Shown: piece after piece, positions 6,863 through 14,149 of the stretch | How positions within the stretch are numbered: the stretch's first letter is position 1 | Layout of the letters: the number at the start of each line of letters is the position of its first letter | Source of the DNA: Comamonadaceae bacterium | GTDB taxonomy: Bacteria > Pseudomonadota > Gammaproteobacteria > Burkholderiales > Burkholderiaceae | Length of the DNA stretch: 15,953 nt | Assembly: GCA_947374535.1 (NCBI GenBank) | Contig: CANCCJ010000056.1 | Coordinates: 1-15,953 of the forward strand | Direction of reading: 5' to 3' | Notes under the pieces: model-generated | The model's database searches: none | Seen by the model: the letters and a program-made list of their open reading frames with translations, nothing else | What the model was told of the DNA's origin: nothing | Translations under genes and position numbers: made by a program

Positions 6863-7144
6863 TTAATTCGAGGCGGTTAATTTCGCTTCCGCTTTGTCCA
6901 GCACCAGCGCGAGGTTGTCTAGCAAATCGGTTTGGCTGAACGAGCAGCTTTCTTCGCTGAACAAAGCGCTCGATTCCAGTCGGTCCACCAGCTCAAGCCA
7001 CACCTGTTCAAACTTGGGCGGCAGGGCTTTGAACAAAGCCTCTTGCGAGCGGGCTGTTTGAATGAACGCACGGTCGGTCCGCGCGTTGTTACGCAAATCG
7101 GTCAGTGCAATACGAAGGGTGGCGAGAGCAACGGTGGCAGACAT
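6863..7144 (-). CDS. Hypothetical protein, 93 residues
   Basis: I do not recognise this protein. It is small, soluble and probably all-helical, with an acidic second half (ELVDRLESSALFSEESC) and no signal peptide, membrane segment or metal motif. Its ATG overlaps the TAA of the preceding small gene by one base (TAATG), which indicates translational coupling and supports its reality. It lies between an RluE-type gene plus a small basic protein and the ferredoxin/rluA-like pair, all on the same strand. Confidence 0.7.
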   Translation of the reverse strand: MSATVALATLRIALTDLRNNARTDRAFIQTARSQEALFKALPPKFEQVWLELVDRLESSALFSEESCSFSQTDLLDNLALVLDKAEAKLTASN

Positions 7145-7284
7145 TACTTGTTCTTAATCTTGCCGCGTGGTGCGACGTAAGTGGTGGGAGGGTTGGGACG
7201 GTCCGAGGTGGAGGTCTTGGGAGGTGACGTGTCCTTTTTAGGCTTCTTTGTCATTTTGTTGCTGTGTTGTTCGCCTTTGGCCAT
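7144..7284 (-). CDS. Small basic hypothetical protein, 46 residues
   Basis: The preferred start is the ATG at 7284: AAGGTG lies just upstream and the protein then begins MAKGEQHSNK. A longer reading from 7383 would overlap the rluE gene and adds an unconvincing N-terminus. The product is Lys- and Pro-rich (KMTKKPKKDTSPPKTSTSDR) and ends PRGKIKNK; it is probably disordered and could bind nucleic acid. I recall similar small proteins starting MAKGEQ in related bacteria, without known function. It follows rluE by 37 bases and couples to the 93-residue gene by a one-base stop/start overlap. Confidence 0.65.
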   Translation of the reverse strand: MAKGEQHSNKMTKKPKKDTSPPKTSTSDRPNPPTTYVAPRGKIKNK

Positions 7285-7321
7285 ATCACCTTCGTTGTAG
7301 TTATCTCGGATTGAGATGGGG

Positions 7322-7861
7322 TCATGGTAATTCAGTCTCTTGCCAAGTTGCGAGCGGTAAATCTTGCACGCTGTACGGGCCAATGTGGGTGCGTATCAAG
7401 CGCAGCGTGGGCAGCCCCACGGCGGCGGTCATACGGCGCACTTGGCGGTTGCGGCCTTCGCGGAGGGTGAGCTCGATCCACGAGGTGGGCTTGGTTTGTC
7501 GCACGCGAATGGGCGGGTCGCGTTCCCATAGATAGGTTGGCGCTTCTACGGCGCGGGCACGAGCGGGCAGCGTCATGCCGTCGTTGAGCATCACGCCGTT
7601 AGACAGGGCTTGCAGCGCAGTGTCATCGGCAATGCCTTCGACTTGCGCAAGGTAGGTTTTTTCCATCTTGAAGCGCGGGTCGGCAATGCGGGCTTGCAGC
7701 TGGCCGTCGTCGGTGAGCAGCAGCAGGCCTTCGCTGTCGGCGTCTAGGCGGCCAGCCACGTACACGCCGGGCAGGGCGATGAAGTCTTTCAGACCGCGCC
7801 ATTTCCCCTCGGGGGTGAACTGGCTCAGCACGCCGTAGGGCTTGTTAAAACGAATCAGCAT
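7322..7861 (-). CDS. rluE: RsuA/RluE-type 23S rRNA pseudouridine synthase
   Basis: A 179-residue pseudouridine synthase of the RsuA/RluB/E/F branch. Asp40 in GRLDADSEGLLLLT is the catalytic residue, and REGRNRQVRRM (134-144) is the second family signature. There is no N-terminal S4 domain, and MLIRFNKPYGVLSQFT matches the start of RluE-like proteins, which modify 23S rRNA U2457 in E. coli. The gene is divergent from the SRAP-family gene with 54 bases between starts, so both promoters should lie in that short gap. Branch secure; the exact target U2457 is inferred from resemblance. Confidence 0.88.
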   Translation of the reverse strand: MLIRFNKPYGVLSQFTPEGKWRGLKDFIALPGVYVAGRLDADSEGLLLLTDDGQLQARIADPRFKMEKTYLAQVEGIADDTALQALSNGVMLNDGMTLPARARAVEAPTYLWERDPPIRVRQTKPTSWIELTLREGRNRQVRRMTAAVGLPTLRLIRTHIGPYSVQDLPLATWQETELP

Positions 7862-7915
7862 GGCACATGAAAAGCGAACGAAGGCTAGAGCGTATCAGGC
7901 GATTACCATGGCCGC

Positions 7916-8608
7916 ATGACTGCCCATTTTGAAAGCGTGCAAAACGCCGCGATGTACCCCGATGCCTTTGATGTGGCAGCCCCCGAGATTGCCTTTGAAC
8001 GCGACCTGTGGCCGCGCAAGATGGGCGTGTTTGTGCGCAATGCGCCTGCGGCTGAAGGCGCTGCATCTGATGCACTGTCTGATGAAACTGAGCTTGCAGC
8101 GCCCGTGCCCGAACTGGCCATGGGCCAGTTTGGTTTTGTGCCGCAGTGGGTCAAGTCGGCGTCTGACGCTAAGCTGCGCTCCACCAAGATGGTCAACGCC
8201 CGCTCGGAAACCGTCACCACATCCAACAACTTTCGCGATGCGTGGCTGGCTGGCCAGCGCTGCATCGTGCCCATGATGGCGTTCTTTGAAGACGACTGGC
8301 GCAGCGGCAAAGCTGTGCCCACGCGCATCACCCGTGTGGACGGCAAGCCCATGGGTGTGGCGGGCATTTGGGAGCGCTGGGCCAAGGACGGCACAGAAAT
8401 CATCAGCTTCACGCTGCTGACAGTGAACGCCAACAGCCACGCTTTGCTGCACCGCTACCAACAAAACGGCAACGAAAAACGCATGCCCGTCATCTTGGGC
8501 GAAGGCGCGTATGACGCGTGGCTCAATACGAAGCCTGAGAAAGCCCGCGAATTCATGCGCGCTTACTCGGCTCAGTTATTGACGGCCAATCCCGTCGAGA
8601 AGAGGTAA
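7916..8608 (+). CDS. SRAP/HMCES (YedK)-family protein lacking the catalytic Cys2
   Basis: A 230-residue protein of the SOS-response-associated peptidase family, which in YedK/HMCES covalently shields abasic sites in single-stranded DNA through Cys2. Family motifs are clear: NARSET (Asn94), CIVPMMAFFEDDW (Glu125), GKAVPTRI and EKRMPVIL. The start reads MTAHFESVQNA, whereas related proteins I recall begin MC.HFE.V, so position 2 is Thr. The frame has a stop at 7886-7888 and no alternative start between it and 7916. By eye alignment the third catalytic residue (His160 in YedK) falls on Gln182, although His179 is close. It may be an inactive or re-purposed paralog. It ends directly against the nitroreductase stop (TAATTA at 8606-8611). 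Confidence 0.85.
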   Translation: MTAHFESVQNAAMYPDAFDVAAPEIAFERDLWPRKMGVFVRNAPAAEGAASDALSDETELAAPVPELAMGQFGFVPQWVKSASDAKLRSTKMVNARSETVTTSNNFRDAWLAGQRCIVPMMAFFEDDWRSGKAVPTRITRVDGKPMGVAGIWERWAKDGTEIISFTLLTVNANSHALLHRYQQNGNEKRMPVILGEGAYDAWLNTKPEKAREFMRAYSAQLLTANPVEKR

Positions 8609-9247
8609 TTACTTCACTTCGGTGACGAACTGCTCGCGTGGGCGACGCACTTTCTTGAGTGGTGCGAGCCAGTCTTGCGCAGCCAAACGGTAGCCCAAAG
8701 GCATGATGGCCACGCTGCGCAAACCGCGTGCGTGCAAATTCAAAATTTCGTCCACGGCTTTGGGGTCGAAACCTTCCATCGGCGTAGCGTCCACCTCTTC
8801 AAACGCTGCAGCGATCAACGATGCGCCCAAGCCAATGTAGGCTTGGCGAGCGGCGTGTTCAAAGTTCACATGCGCATCACGCGCAGGGTAGTTGGCCAAC
8901 AACATTTGGCGGTAGTTTTCCCAGCCTTCGTTGGTGCCGCCGCGCTGTGCGTTGGTCAGGTCAAACATCATGTTGATGCGGTCAGCGGTGTAGGTGTCCC
9001 ACGCGGCAAACACCAAGAGGTGTGAGCCTTCGGTGATCTGCGCTTGGCCGTGTGCGCTGGCTTGAATCTTGGCGCGCACTTCGGGGTTGGTGACCAACAC
9101 AATTTCAAACGGCTGCAAGCCGCTCGACGTAGGCGCCAAGCGAGCCGCTTCGATGATGCGCTCCACTTTGTCTTGAGGCACTACTTTGGTGGCATCCATT
9201 TTTTTAGCGGCGTAGCGCCATTGCAATTTGTCGAGAAGAGTAGACAT
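8609..9247 (-). CDS. Nitroreductase-family NAD(P)H-dependent flavin oxidoreductase
   Basis: A 212-residue FMN-dependent nitroreductase of the NfsB/NfnB type. Landmarks are RYAAKKMD (11-18), APTSSGLQPF (38-47) for FMN binding, GLGASLIAAAFEEVDATPMEGF in the middle and a short basic C-terminus. The family reduces nitroaromatics, quinones or dihydropteridines with NAD(P)H; the physiological substrate is not visible. The gene stands 56 bases downstream of the antitoxin gene and converges on the SRAP gene with no intergenic base, so there is no room for a terminator between them. Family secure. Confidence 0.9.
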   Translation of the reverse strand: MSTLLDKLQWRYAAKKMDATKVVPQDKVERIIEAARLAPTSSGLQPFEIVLVTNPEVRAKIQASAHGQAQITEGSHLLVFAAWDTYTADRINMMFDLTNAQRGGTNEGWENYRQMLLANYPARDAHVNFEHAARQAYIGLGASLIAAAFEEVDATPMEGFDPKAVDEILNLHARGLRSVAIMPLGYRLAAQDWLAPLKKVRRPREQFVTEVK

Positions 9248-9303
9248 TGATTAAGTTCCTATACGGCGTGAAGCATAGTGGGGATATTGGGTGTTCGGCG
9301 TTG

Positions 9304-9612
9304 TTAAACCATCTGCACCACTAACTTTTTGCCGCAGGCTTGCGCATATTTGCGAAGCGTGGAAAAAGAGGGTGAGTGTTTTTCGCTGCGCAGAGACGAC
9401 TCAAGCCTAGAAATAGCTGACACCGTGGTGCCCATGCGTGCAGCCACATCGGCTTGGGTAAGGCCGGCGGCCAAACGTGCATCAAGCATGGCGTGTAGTG
9501 TGGAATATTCTTCTTCCAGTGCGTCGTAGGCTTTCTTCACGTCAGGCTTGGCGAGCAGTGCCTTTTTAAAAGCCGCATCGTGCGGCACGGGTTTGTATCC
9601 GGTGTTAACCAT
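9304..9612 (-). CDS. HTH-type antitoxin (HigA-like, XRE family)
   Basis: The product has 102 residues from the preferred ATG at 9612. A helix-turn-helix occupies about residues 51-71 (LTQADVAARMGTTVSAISRL), and a helical N-terminal region with KKAYDALEEEY precedes it. As in HigA-type systems it probably neutralises the toxin and represses its own operon. I prefer 9612 to the ATG at 9621 because AAAGGA (9626-9621) lies 8 bases upstream of 9612 but overlaps the earlier ATG. The gene overlaps the 3' end of the toxin gene by 8 bases, so the two are translationally coupled, with the toxin first. Confidence 0.85.
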   Translation of the reverse strand: MVNTGYKPVPHDAAFKKALLAKPDVKKAYDALEEEYSTLHAMLDARLAAGLTQADVAARMGTTVSAISRLESSLRSEKHSPSFSTLRKYAQACGKKLVVQMV

Positions 9613-9991
9613 GTTGCACATCCTTTAGTCGTTTGCGTGCTAAGCGCATTTCTGCGTCTGGAGTCTCTTGTGTTTTCTTCACGAACGAGTGCAGCACCAC
9701 AATGCTCTTGCCCACTTGCGTGCAATAAAACACCCGTCCAATTCCTTCAGGCCCTTTCGGTCGAAGCTCAAACAAACCGCCACCCATGGCGCGTGAGTGC
9801 GGCATGCGAAGATCTGCGCCGTAAAGCGTCATTGCTTCAGTCAACCGCAAATAGTCAGCCACGATGCCTGCTGGCATGGCCCATACATCGCGCTGAACAC
9901 GCGCGTTGTAATAGGTGATTTGCCAGTTTGAAGTTTGCGAGATGTTAGCAGATTTGCTAATACGATATGATGTGCTGCGTCTTGAAGTCAT
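9605..9991 (-). CDS. RelE/HigB-like toxin (phage Gp49-like family)
   Basis: Up to 128 residues. The core matches the Gp49/HigB-like branch of RelE toxins: WQITYYNARV, GGGLFELRPKG, RVFYC and LHSFVKKTQETP near the C-terminus. Such toxins cleave mRNA on the ribosome. The start is uncertain: the only upstream ATG (9991) adds about 22 residues (MTSRRSTSYR and on) that relatives usually lack, since they begin near WQIT. No ATG, GTG or TTG lies in frame closer to that point. The palindrome at 9945-9960 falls inside this extra N-terminal stretch. The antitoxin gene overlaps its end by 8 bases, as in HigBA operons. Confidence 0.85.
   Translation of the reverse strand: MTSRRSTSYRISKSANISQTSNWQITYYNARVQRDVWAMPAGIVADYLRLTEAMTLYGADLRMPHSRAMGGGLFELRPKGPEGIGRVFYCTQVGKSIVVLHSFVKKTQETPDAEMRLARKRLKDVQHG
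9621..9626 (-). promoter_or_regulatory. Ribosome binding site deciding the antitoxin start
   Basis: AAAGGA on the minus strand lies 8 bases upstream of the ATG at 9612 and inside the end of the toxin gene. It overlaps the first base of the alternative ATG at 9621, which therefore cannot use it. Confidence 0.6.
9945..9960. promoter_or_regulatory. Palindrome, candidate operator of the toxin-antitoxin operon
   Basis: TTAGCA (9945-9950) and TGCTAA (9955-9960) form a perfect inverted repeat with a 4-base spacer (GATT). This is a typical size for a site bound by a dimeric HTH antitoxin. It lies about 30 bases into the toxin reading frame from the ATG at 9991, next to the AT-rich stretch ATCATATCGTATT, which could contain a -10 element. 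Binding by the antitoxin is inference. Confidence 0.5.
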
Positions 9992-10237
9992 GCAAGCTTT
10001 TTAGCTTTGCGTGGCTATGCGCAGAGTGTTTTGAGCTTGGGCTTTGTTTAAGTAGCAGGCTAGGAATTCAAACGCTAACAAGCAGGGCGCTGACTAACTG
10101 CTGGAATACTTGTTTGTTCAGAGCCGATTTAAAACAAAAGGAACTACTTGCGAAGCCCCGTGAAACCAAGGCTGGGCGGGGTATTCAAGGTGTTGTCTAC
10201 AACTTCATACACAGTTGCGCAGAAGTGATTTTTGGAT
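9992..10237. other. Intergenic region upstream of the toxin-antitoxin operon
   Basis: The 246 bases between the toxin start and the stop of the PPOX-type gene contain no convincing gene. By eye it appears AT-richer than the flanking genes. GCAAGCT and AGCTTTGC near 9993-10010 form a short imperfect inverted repeat, and a small CCCCG/CGGGG pairing lies around 10157-10182. A leftward toxin promoter is expected here or just inside the toxin frame, but no convincing -35/-10 pair could be fixed. Confidence 0.5.
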
Positions 10238-10855
10238 TCACAGCGATTGTCGATAACGTGCCAGCATTTGATCTTGTGGCTCAACATCCATGTCTTCGTT
10301 TTTGAATTGGCGCACTTGGTCGCGCAACATTTCACCCATCGTGGGCATTTGACTTTTCTCAACCTGATGAGCCTGGTCCCAGAGCTTTGACCTCATCAAG
10401 GCTTTTGCGCAATGAAGATAGACCGAGTCCACACTGACGCGAATAGCCAACACGGGGGTGCGTCTTTCATCTGTGCAAAAGGCCAGATCATCTGGGGCAG
10501 TTGACAGCACGGCACGACCATTGATACGCAATGTTTCATCAAATCCTGGAACCATAAATAACAAGCCTAAATGACCTGTGAGGACAATGTTCTCTAGGGT
10601 GTCCAGTCGGTTGTTGCCAGGTGCATCTGGGATTAACAGCGTGTGCGCATCACACACTTTGACGAAACCAGCGTCACCACCTCTGGGTGATGAATCCATC
10701 TGACCCTTCGCGTCACCACTCGCTAACACCACGAAGGGCGACAGGCCAATGAATTGAATGGCATGCATGTCGAGTGCAGGTATTTCTTTCTTAACCGAGC
10801 GTTCGCTGGCAGGGCTATAGAGCTTGCGCAGTTCAGAAATAGTGCTGATATTCAT
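10238..10855 (-). CDS. PPOX-type FMN flavoprotein (pyridoxamine 5'-phosphate oxidase-like, MSMEG_1061-type)
   Basis: A 205-residue split-barrel flavoprotein. DSSPRGG (54-60), LLIPDAPGNNRLDTLENI (73-90) and ETLRINGRA (107-115) are hallmarks of the pyridoxamine-phosphate-oxidase-like family with an MSMEG_1061-type C-terminus. Members bind FMN or F420 and reduce small molecules; the substrate is unknown. The gene starts 9 bases after glnS, and its ribosome site (AAAGGA) overlaps the glnS stop (TAAAGGA), so translation is probably coupled to glnS. I see no metabolic reason for that link. Family call strong, function open. Confidence 0.85.
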   Translation of the reverse strand: MNISTISELRKLYSPASERSVKKEIPALDMHAIQFIGLSPFVVLASGDAKGQMDSSPRGGDAGFVKVCDAHTLLIPDAPGNNRLDTLENIVLTGHLGLLFMVPGFDETLRINGRAVLSTAPDDLAFCTDERRTPVLAIRVSVDSVYLHCAKALMRSKLWDQAHQVEKSQMPTMGEMLRDQVRQFKNEDMDVEPQDQMLARYRQSL

Positions 10856-10864
10856 GGGCGTCCT

Positions 10865-12709
10865 TTATTTCGCCCAAGTGTCCTTCAATCCCGTGATCTT
10901 GTTAAACACCAACTTACCCTCCGCATGGTCAACGCGGTCAGTCACAAAGTAGCCGTGGCGTTCAAACTGAAAGTGCGCGCTGGCGGGCACTTGGGCCAAT
11001 GAGGGCTCCACATACGCGGTCACCACTTTCAGGCTGTCGGGGTTGAGGGCGGCCAAAAAGTCTTTGCCGCTTGCGTCGGGTTGTGCGTCGGTGAACAAGC
11101 GGTCATACATGCGCACTTCGGCTTGTAGGCCGTCGTTCACGCCCACCCAGGTGATGGCGGCGCTGGCCTTGACGGTAGCGCTGCCGGGTGTGCCGCTCTT
11201 AGTGTCGGGGATGACGGTGGCAAGTACCTCGGTGATGTTGCCAGCTGCATCTTTGGTGCAGCCTGTGCACTCGATGACGTAGCCGCCTTTGAGGCGCACT
11301 TTGTTGCCGGGAAGCATTTGGCCATCCGCGCCTGGCCGGGGCGGATAAAGGCGTTTGTAGCCCTTGGGCGGTTCCTCTGAAAAGTCGTCACGCTCAATCC
11401 ACACTTCTTTGCCAATTTTGAAATGGCGTGTGGGTACTTCCATGCCTTCTTCGACGTGGGGCAGTGCAGGTTGTGTGCAAGGCTCTAGGTGGCCCGCGCC
11501 CATCACGTCGTCCCAGTTGGTGAGCACGAGTTTGACGGGATCCAGCACAGCCATGGCACGGTGCGCGGTGTTTTCTAGGCTTTCGCGCAAGCAGCCCTCT
11601 AAGGTGCTGTAGTCAATCCAGCTGTCGCTCTTGGTCACGCCAATGCGTTCGGCAAATAGTTGCAAGCTCTCAGGCGTGTAGCCTCGGCGGCGCAGGCCGA
11701 CTATTGTTGGCATGCGTGGGTCGTCCCAGCCGTTGACCTTGCCCTCGTTCACCAGCTGCGCGAGTTTGCGTTTGCTGGTGATGACGTAGGTGAGGTTGAG
11801 GCGCGAGAACTCGTATTGCTTGGGCGCAGGTGCAGCCAGCAGGCCACATTCGCAGAGGCGGTCCATCAGCCAGTCGTAGAACGGGCGTTGGTCTTCAAAC
11901 TCCAGCGTACAAATGCTGTGGGTGATTTGCTCCAGCGCGTCTTCGATGGGGTGGGCAAATGTGTACATCGGGTAGATGCACCAGGTGTCGCCCGTGTTGT
12001 GGTGTGTGGCGCGGCGAATGCGGTAGATGGCGGGGTCGCGCAGGTTGATGTTGGGCGAGGCCATGTCAATCTTGGCGCGCAGCACGGCTGCACCATCGGC
12101 CAGTTTGCCATCGCGCATGTCGCGAAAGCGTGCAAGGTTTTCAGCGGGTGTGCGTGAGCGGAAAGGGCTGTTGATGCCTGGCTTAGAAAAGTCGCCACGG
12201 TTGACGCGCATTTCTTCTGGCGTTTGTTCGTCCACGTAGGCGTGGCCAGCTTCAATCAAGGCTTCGGCCGCGCGGTACATGAAGTCGAAATAGTCGCTGG
12301 CTTGGTAGGCTTTGCTAGTTCCAGGTGTTTGGCCGAGTTGGCTCCAGTCAAAGCCCAGCCACTGCACCGCGTCGATGATGCTGTTGACGTATTCGGTGTC
12401 TTCTTTTTCGGGGTTGGTGTCGTCAAAGCGCAGGTGGCACACGCCACCGTAGTCACGCGCTAAACCGAAGTTGATGCAAATACTTTTGGCGTGGCCCACA
12501 TGTAAGTAGCCGTTGGGCTCGGGTGGAAAACGCGTACGAATCTTGGCAGGGTCTGGTGCACCCTTGGCGTGATGTGCGGCGTCACCGGGGCTGCCCGCCC
12601 AGCGGCGGCTGGCGTAAGTGCCTTGGGCCAAATCGTTTTCGATGATTTGGCGCAAAAAGTTGCTGGGCTTGTGGTCTTGTTCTGTCGCGGGGGTGGCGGG
12701 TTTCGTCAT
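10865..12709 (-). CDS. glnS: Glutaminyl-tRNA synthetase
   Basis: A 614-residue class I aminoacyl-tRNA synthetase that charges tRNA-Gln in the cytoplasm. The ATP-binding HIGH motif appears as HVGH (70-73) inside FPPEPNGYLHVGHAKS, and the KMSKS-like loop as TSKRKL (311-316). LRFDDTNPEKED (93-104) and the N-terminal SNFLRQIIENDL are GlnS features that separate it from GltX. It is longer than E. coli GlnS (about 554), with extra residues around 37-55 (AGSPGDAAHHAKGAPD) and in the C-terminal anticodon-binding region, as I would expect in Burkholderiales. The ATG at 12709 lacks a strong ribosome site. The PPOX-type gene follows after 9 bases. Confidence 0.97.
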   Translation of the reverse strand: MTKPATPATEQDHKPSNFLRQIIENDLAQGTYASRRWAGSPGDAAHHAKGAPDPAKIRTRFPPEPNGYLHVGHAKSICINFGLARDYGGVCHLRFDDTNPEKEDTEYVNSIIDAVQWLGFDWSQLGQTPGTSKAYQASDYFDFMYRAAEALIEAGHAYVDEQTPEEMRVNRGDFSKPGINSPFRSRTPAENLARFRDMRDGKLADGAAVLRAKIDMASPNINLRDPAIYRIRRATHHNTGDTWCIYPMYTFAHPIEDALEQITHSICTLEFEDQRPFYDWLMDRLCECGLLAAPAPKQYEFSRLNLTYVITSKRKLAQLVNEGKVNGWDDPRMPTIVGLRRRGYTPESLQLFAERIGVTKSDSWIDYSTLEGCLRESLENTAHRAMAVLDPVKLVLTNWDDVMGAGHLEPCTQPALPHVEEGMEVPTRHFKIGKEVWIERDDFSEEPPKGYKRLYPPRPGADGQMLPGNKVRLKGGYVIECTGCTKDAAGNITEVLATVIPDTKSGTPGSATVKASAAITWVGVNDGLQAEVRMYDRLFTDAQPDASGKDFLAALNPDSLKVVTAYVEPSLAQVPASAHFQFERHGYFVTDRVDHAEGKLVFNKITGLKDTWAK

Positions 12710-12726
12710 GCTGTGATTTTAGGCGG

Positions 12727-12752
12727 GGCAAGGCCCGATCTTTGCCCTTGCC
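12727..12752 (-). promoter_or_regulatory. Hairpin in the glnS leader region
   Basis: GGCAAGG (12752-12746 on the minus strand) pairs with CCTTGCC (12733-12727): a perfect 7-bp stem with a 12-base loop, ending 17 bases upstream of the glnS ATG and about 48 bases beyond the stop of the cytochrome c peroxidase gene. No T-run follows, so an intrinsic terminator is not supported. It may be a leader structure or chance in GC-rich DNA. Confidence 0.3.
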
Positions 12753-12799
12753 TGCCATTTCGCAAATACGGTGTTGGAGCGTTGCTGCCCTCTGCTTTT

Positions 12800-14077
12800 T
12801 TATTTAATGAACGGGTTGGCGAAGCGGTTGTCCGTGTTCAGTGTGGTGTCCGTGAGTGTTTGCAAGAAGGCCACGATGTCTGTTTGTTCTTGCGCTGTCA
12901 TGGCGATACCCCCGACGGGTAAGCGATTGTCCCGTGCTGTGCCCGCTTTCACGCCTGATGCGTAATGGTTGAGCACTTGTTCCAGTGTGCCAAAGCGTCC
13001 ATCGTGCATGAAATGTCCTGAGAGGGCCACATTCTTGAGCGAAGGTGATTTGAAGATGACGGTTTCATTCAGGTCTAGCCCGTTGCTTCTAGAGTTGGGG
13101 TCTAACGCGAAGGTTGGCGGCTGGTGGCAGCCTGCACAACCTTTGCCGCCATTGTTTGGCCCTCGCATGAACAAGTCACGACCGTTATCTTCAGAGGCGC
13201 TGAATCTGTTGGCCGCTGGAATATTGGCACCCGCCAGTGAGCGCCCAAAGTTTTGTGCGCTGTTGACATTGCCGTTGGCAGCGTAGACCACGGCATAGGC
13301 GCGGTCCCACTTGCTGTCTGCTGAAATCATGCTGCGCTGGAACTGAGCGAGCGCGTTTTGAATTTTTGTTTCGGTGATGATGCTTTCACCCGTCGCCCAA
13401 GCGAACAACTCTGGGTAATAGGGCAGGGTTTGCATCTTTGATATGAGCGCAGTCAATCCCCCGTGCGTGGTGTCAAAGCCCATCTCAATGGCGTTTTGGA
13501 TCGGGTCTGTGGCTTGGTCCTCTAGGCTGGTGGCACGTTTGTTCCAAAACATGCTGTTGCCTTGGTAGAAGGCCACATTACCCAAGCGCATGGCATGGGC
13601 AGTAGTGAGCTCTCCAGCAAATCCCGTGCTGAACTGGTTTTGATCGACAAAGCCGTTGATCTGCTGGTGACAAGACGCGCAAGACTTGGTGTTGTTGAAA
13701 CTCAGCCGCACATCGTTGAACAACACCCGTCCAAGGGTGGCACCCTTGTCGGTCGTGATGTTGGTCGTGACATTGCGTGTGGCAAGTAAGGCGGTGTCGT
13801 AATGCACGGGCAGATCGGGCGATACGTAGTTGGGTAGCGCGATCAAATTCAAGCTCAAATACGTGGCGACACCGGGGGTCGTGCTGGTGGTCGTGGGGGT
13901 TGGATTGGTTTCGGGCTGACTGGCTGTACTACCTGCCCCGCCACCGCCACCGCAAGCGGCTAGGCCTATCGTGAGCAGTATCCATGCGCCATGCAGCAAA
14001 GACAGCTTGCGTTTGCGCAATGATTGATGCCATGGTGTGTTTGGCGCAGTGACATGTTCGAGTTTTCTGTCAGCCAT
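12800..14077 (-). CDS. Di-haem cytochrome c peroxidase-family lipoprotein
   Basis: A 425-residue exported protein with two haem c sites, CASCH (Cys133, Cys136, His137) and CAGCH (Cys314, Cys317, His318), spaced as in the CcpA/MauG family. FWNKRA (177-182) and FMHDGRFGTLEQVLNHY (356-372) are further family motifs, with Met357/His358 near the C-terminal haem. The N-terminus has a basic region, a hydrophobic stretch and a lipobox (LAAC, Cys42), then Gly-rich and Thr/Pro-rich linkers to about residue 70, so it should be a lipid-anchored periplasmic protein. The family reduces H2O2 or oxidises protein and small-molecule substrates. The ATG at 14077 has GGA 8 bases upstream. It stands alone between glnS and the ABC exporter genes. 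Confidence 0.9.
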   Translation of the reverse strand: MADRKLEHVTAPNTPWHQSLRKRKLSLLHGAWILLTIGLAACGGGGGAGSTASQPETNPTPTTTSTTPGVATYLSLNLIALPNYVSPDLPVHYDTALLATRNVTTNITTDKGATLGRVLFNDVRLSFNNTKSCASCHQQINGFVDQNQFSTGFAGELTTAHAMRLGNVAFYQGNSMFWNKRATSLEDQATDPIQNAIEMGFDTTHGGLTALISKMQTLPYYPELFAWATGESIITETKIQNALAQFQRSMISADSKWDRAYAVVYAANGNVNSAQNFGRSLAGANIPAANRFSASEDNGRDLFMRGPNNGGKGCAGCHQPPTFALDPNSRSNGLDLNETVIFKSPSLKNVALSGHFMHDGRFGTLEQVLNHYASGVKAGTARDNRLPVGGIAMTAQEQTDIVAFLQTLTDTTLNTDNRFANPFIK

Positions 14078-14105
14078 AGGATTTCCATAAAAATATGAGT
14101 CATAA

Positions 14106-14111
14106 AGTATA
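14106..14111 (-). promoter_or_regulatory. Possible -10 element for the cytochrome c peroxidase gene
   Basis: TATACT on the minus strand (5 of 6 matches to TATAAT) lies 28 bases upstream of the ATG, in the only AT-rich stretch of the 72-base gap (14078-14149). No good -35 hexamer sits at 16-18 bases from it, so this is a weak call. Confidence 0.25.
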
Positions 14112-14149
14112 TATTTGACTACCTTGAGCTTGCATCTACAAACGATGAC

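Noticed and set aside
7285..7383. Longer version of the small basic protein starting at 7383.
   Set aside because: It would overlap the end of rluE and lacks a ribosome site, while the ATG at 7284 has AAGGTG directly upstream.
10040..10140. Integron attC-like motifs (GCTAACAA and GTTTGTT stretches) near the toxin-antitoxin module.
   Set aside because: No complete pair of core sites with the right spacing and no integrase were seen; the resemblance is limited to short common strings.
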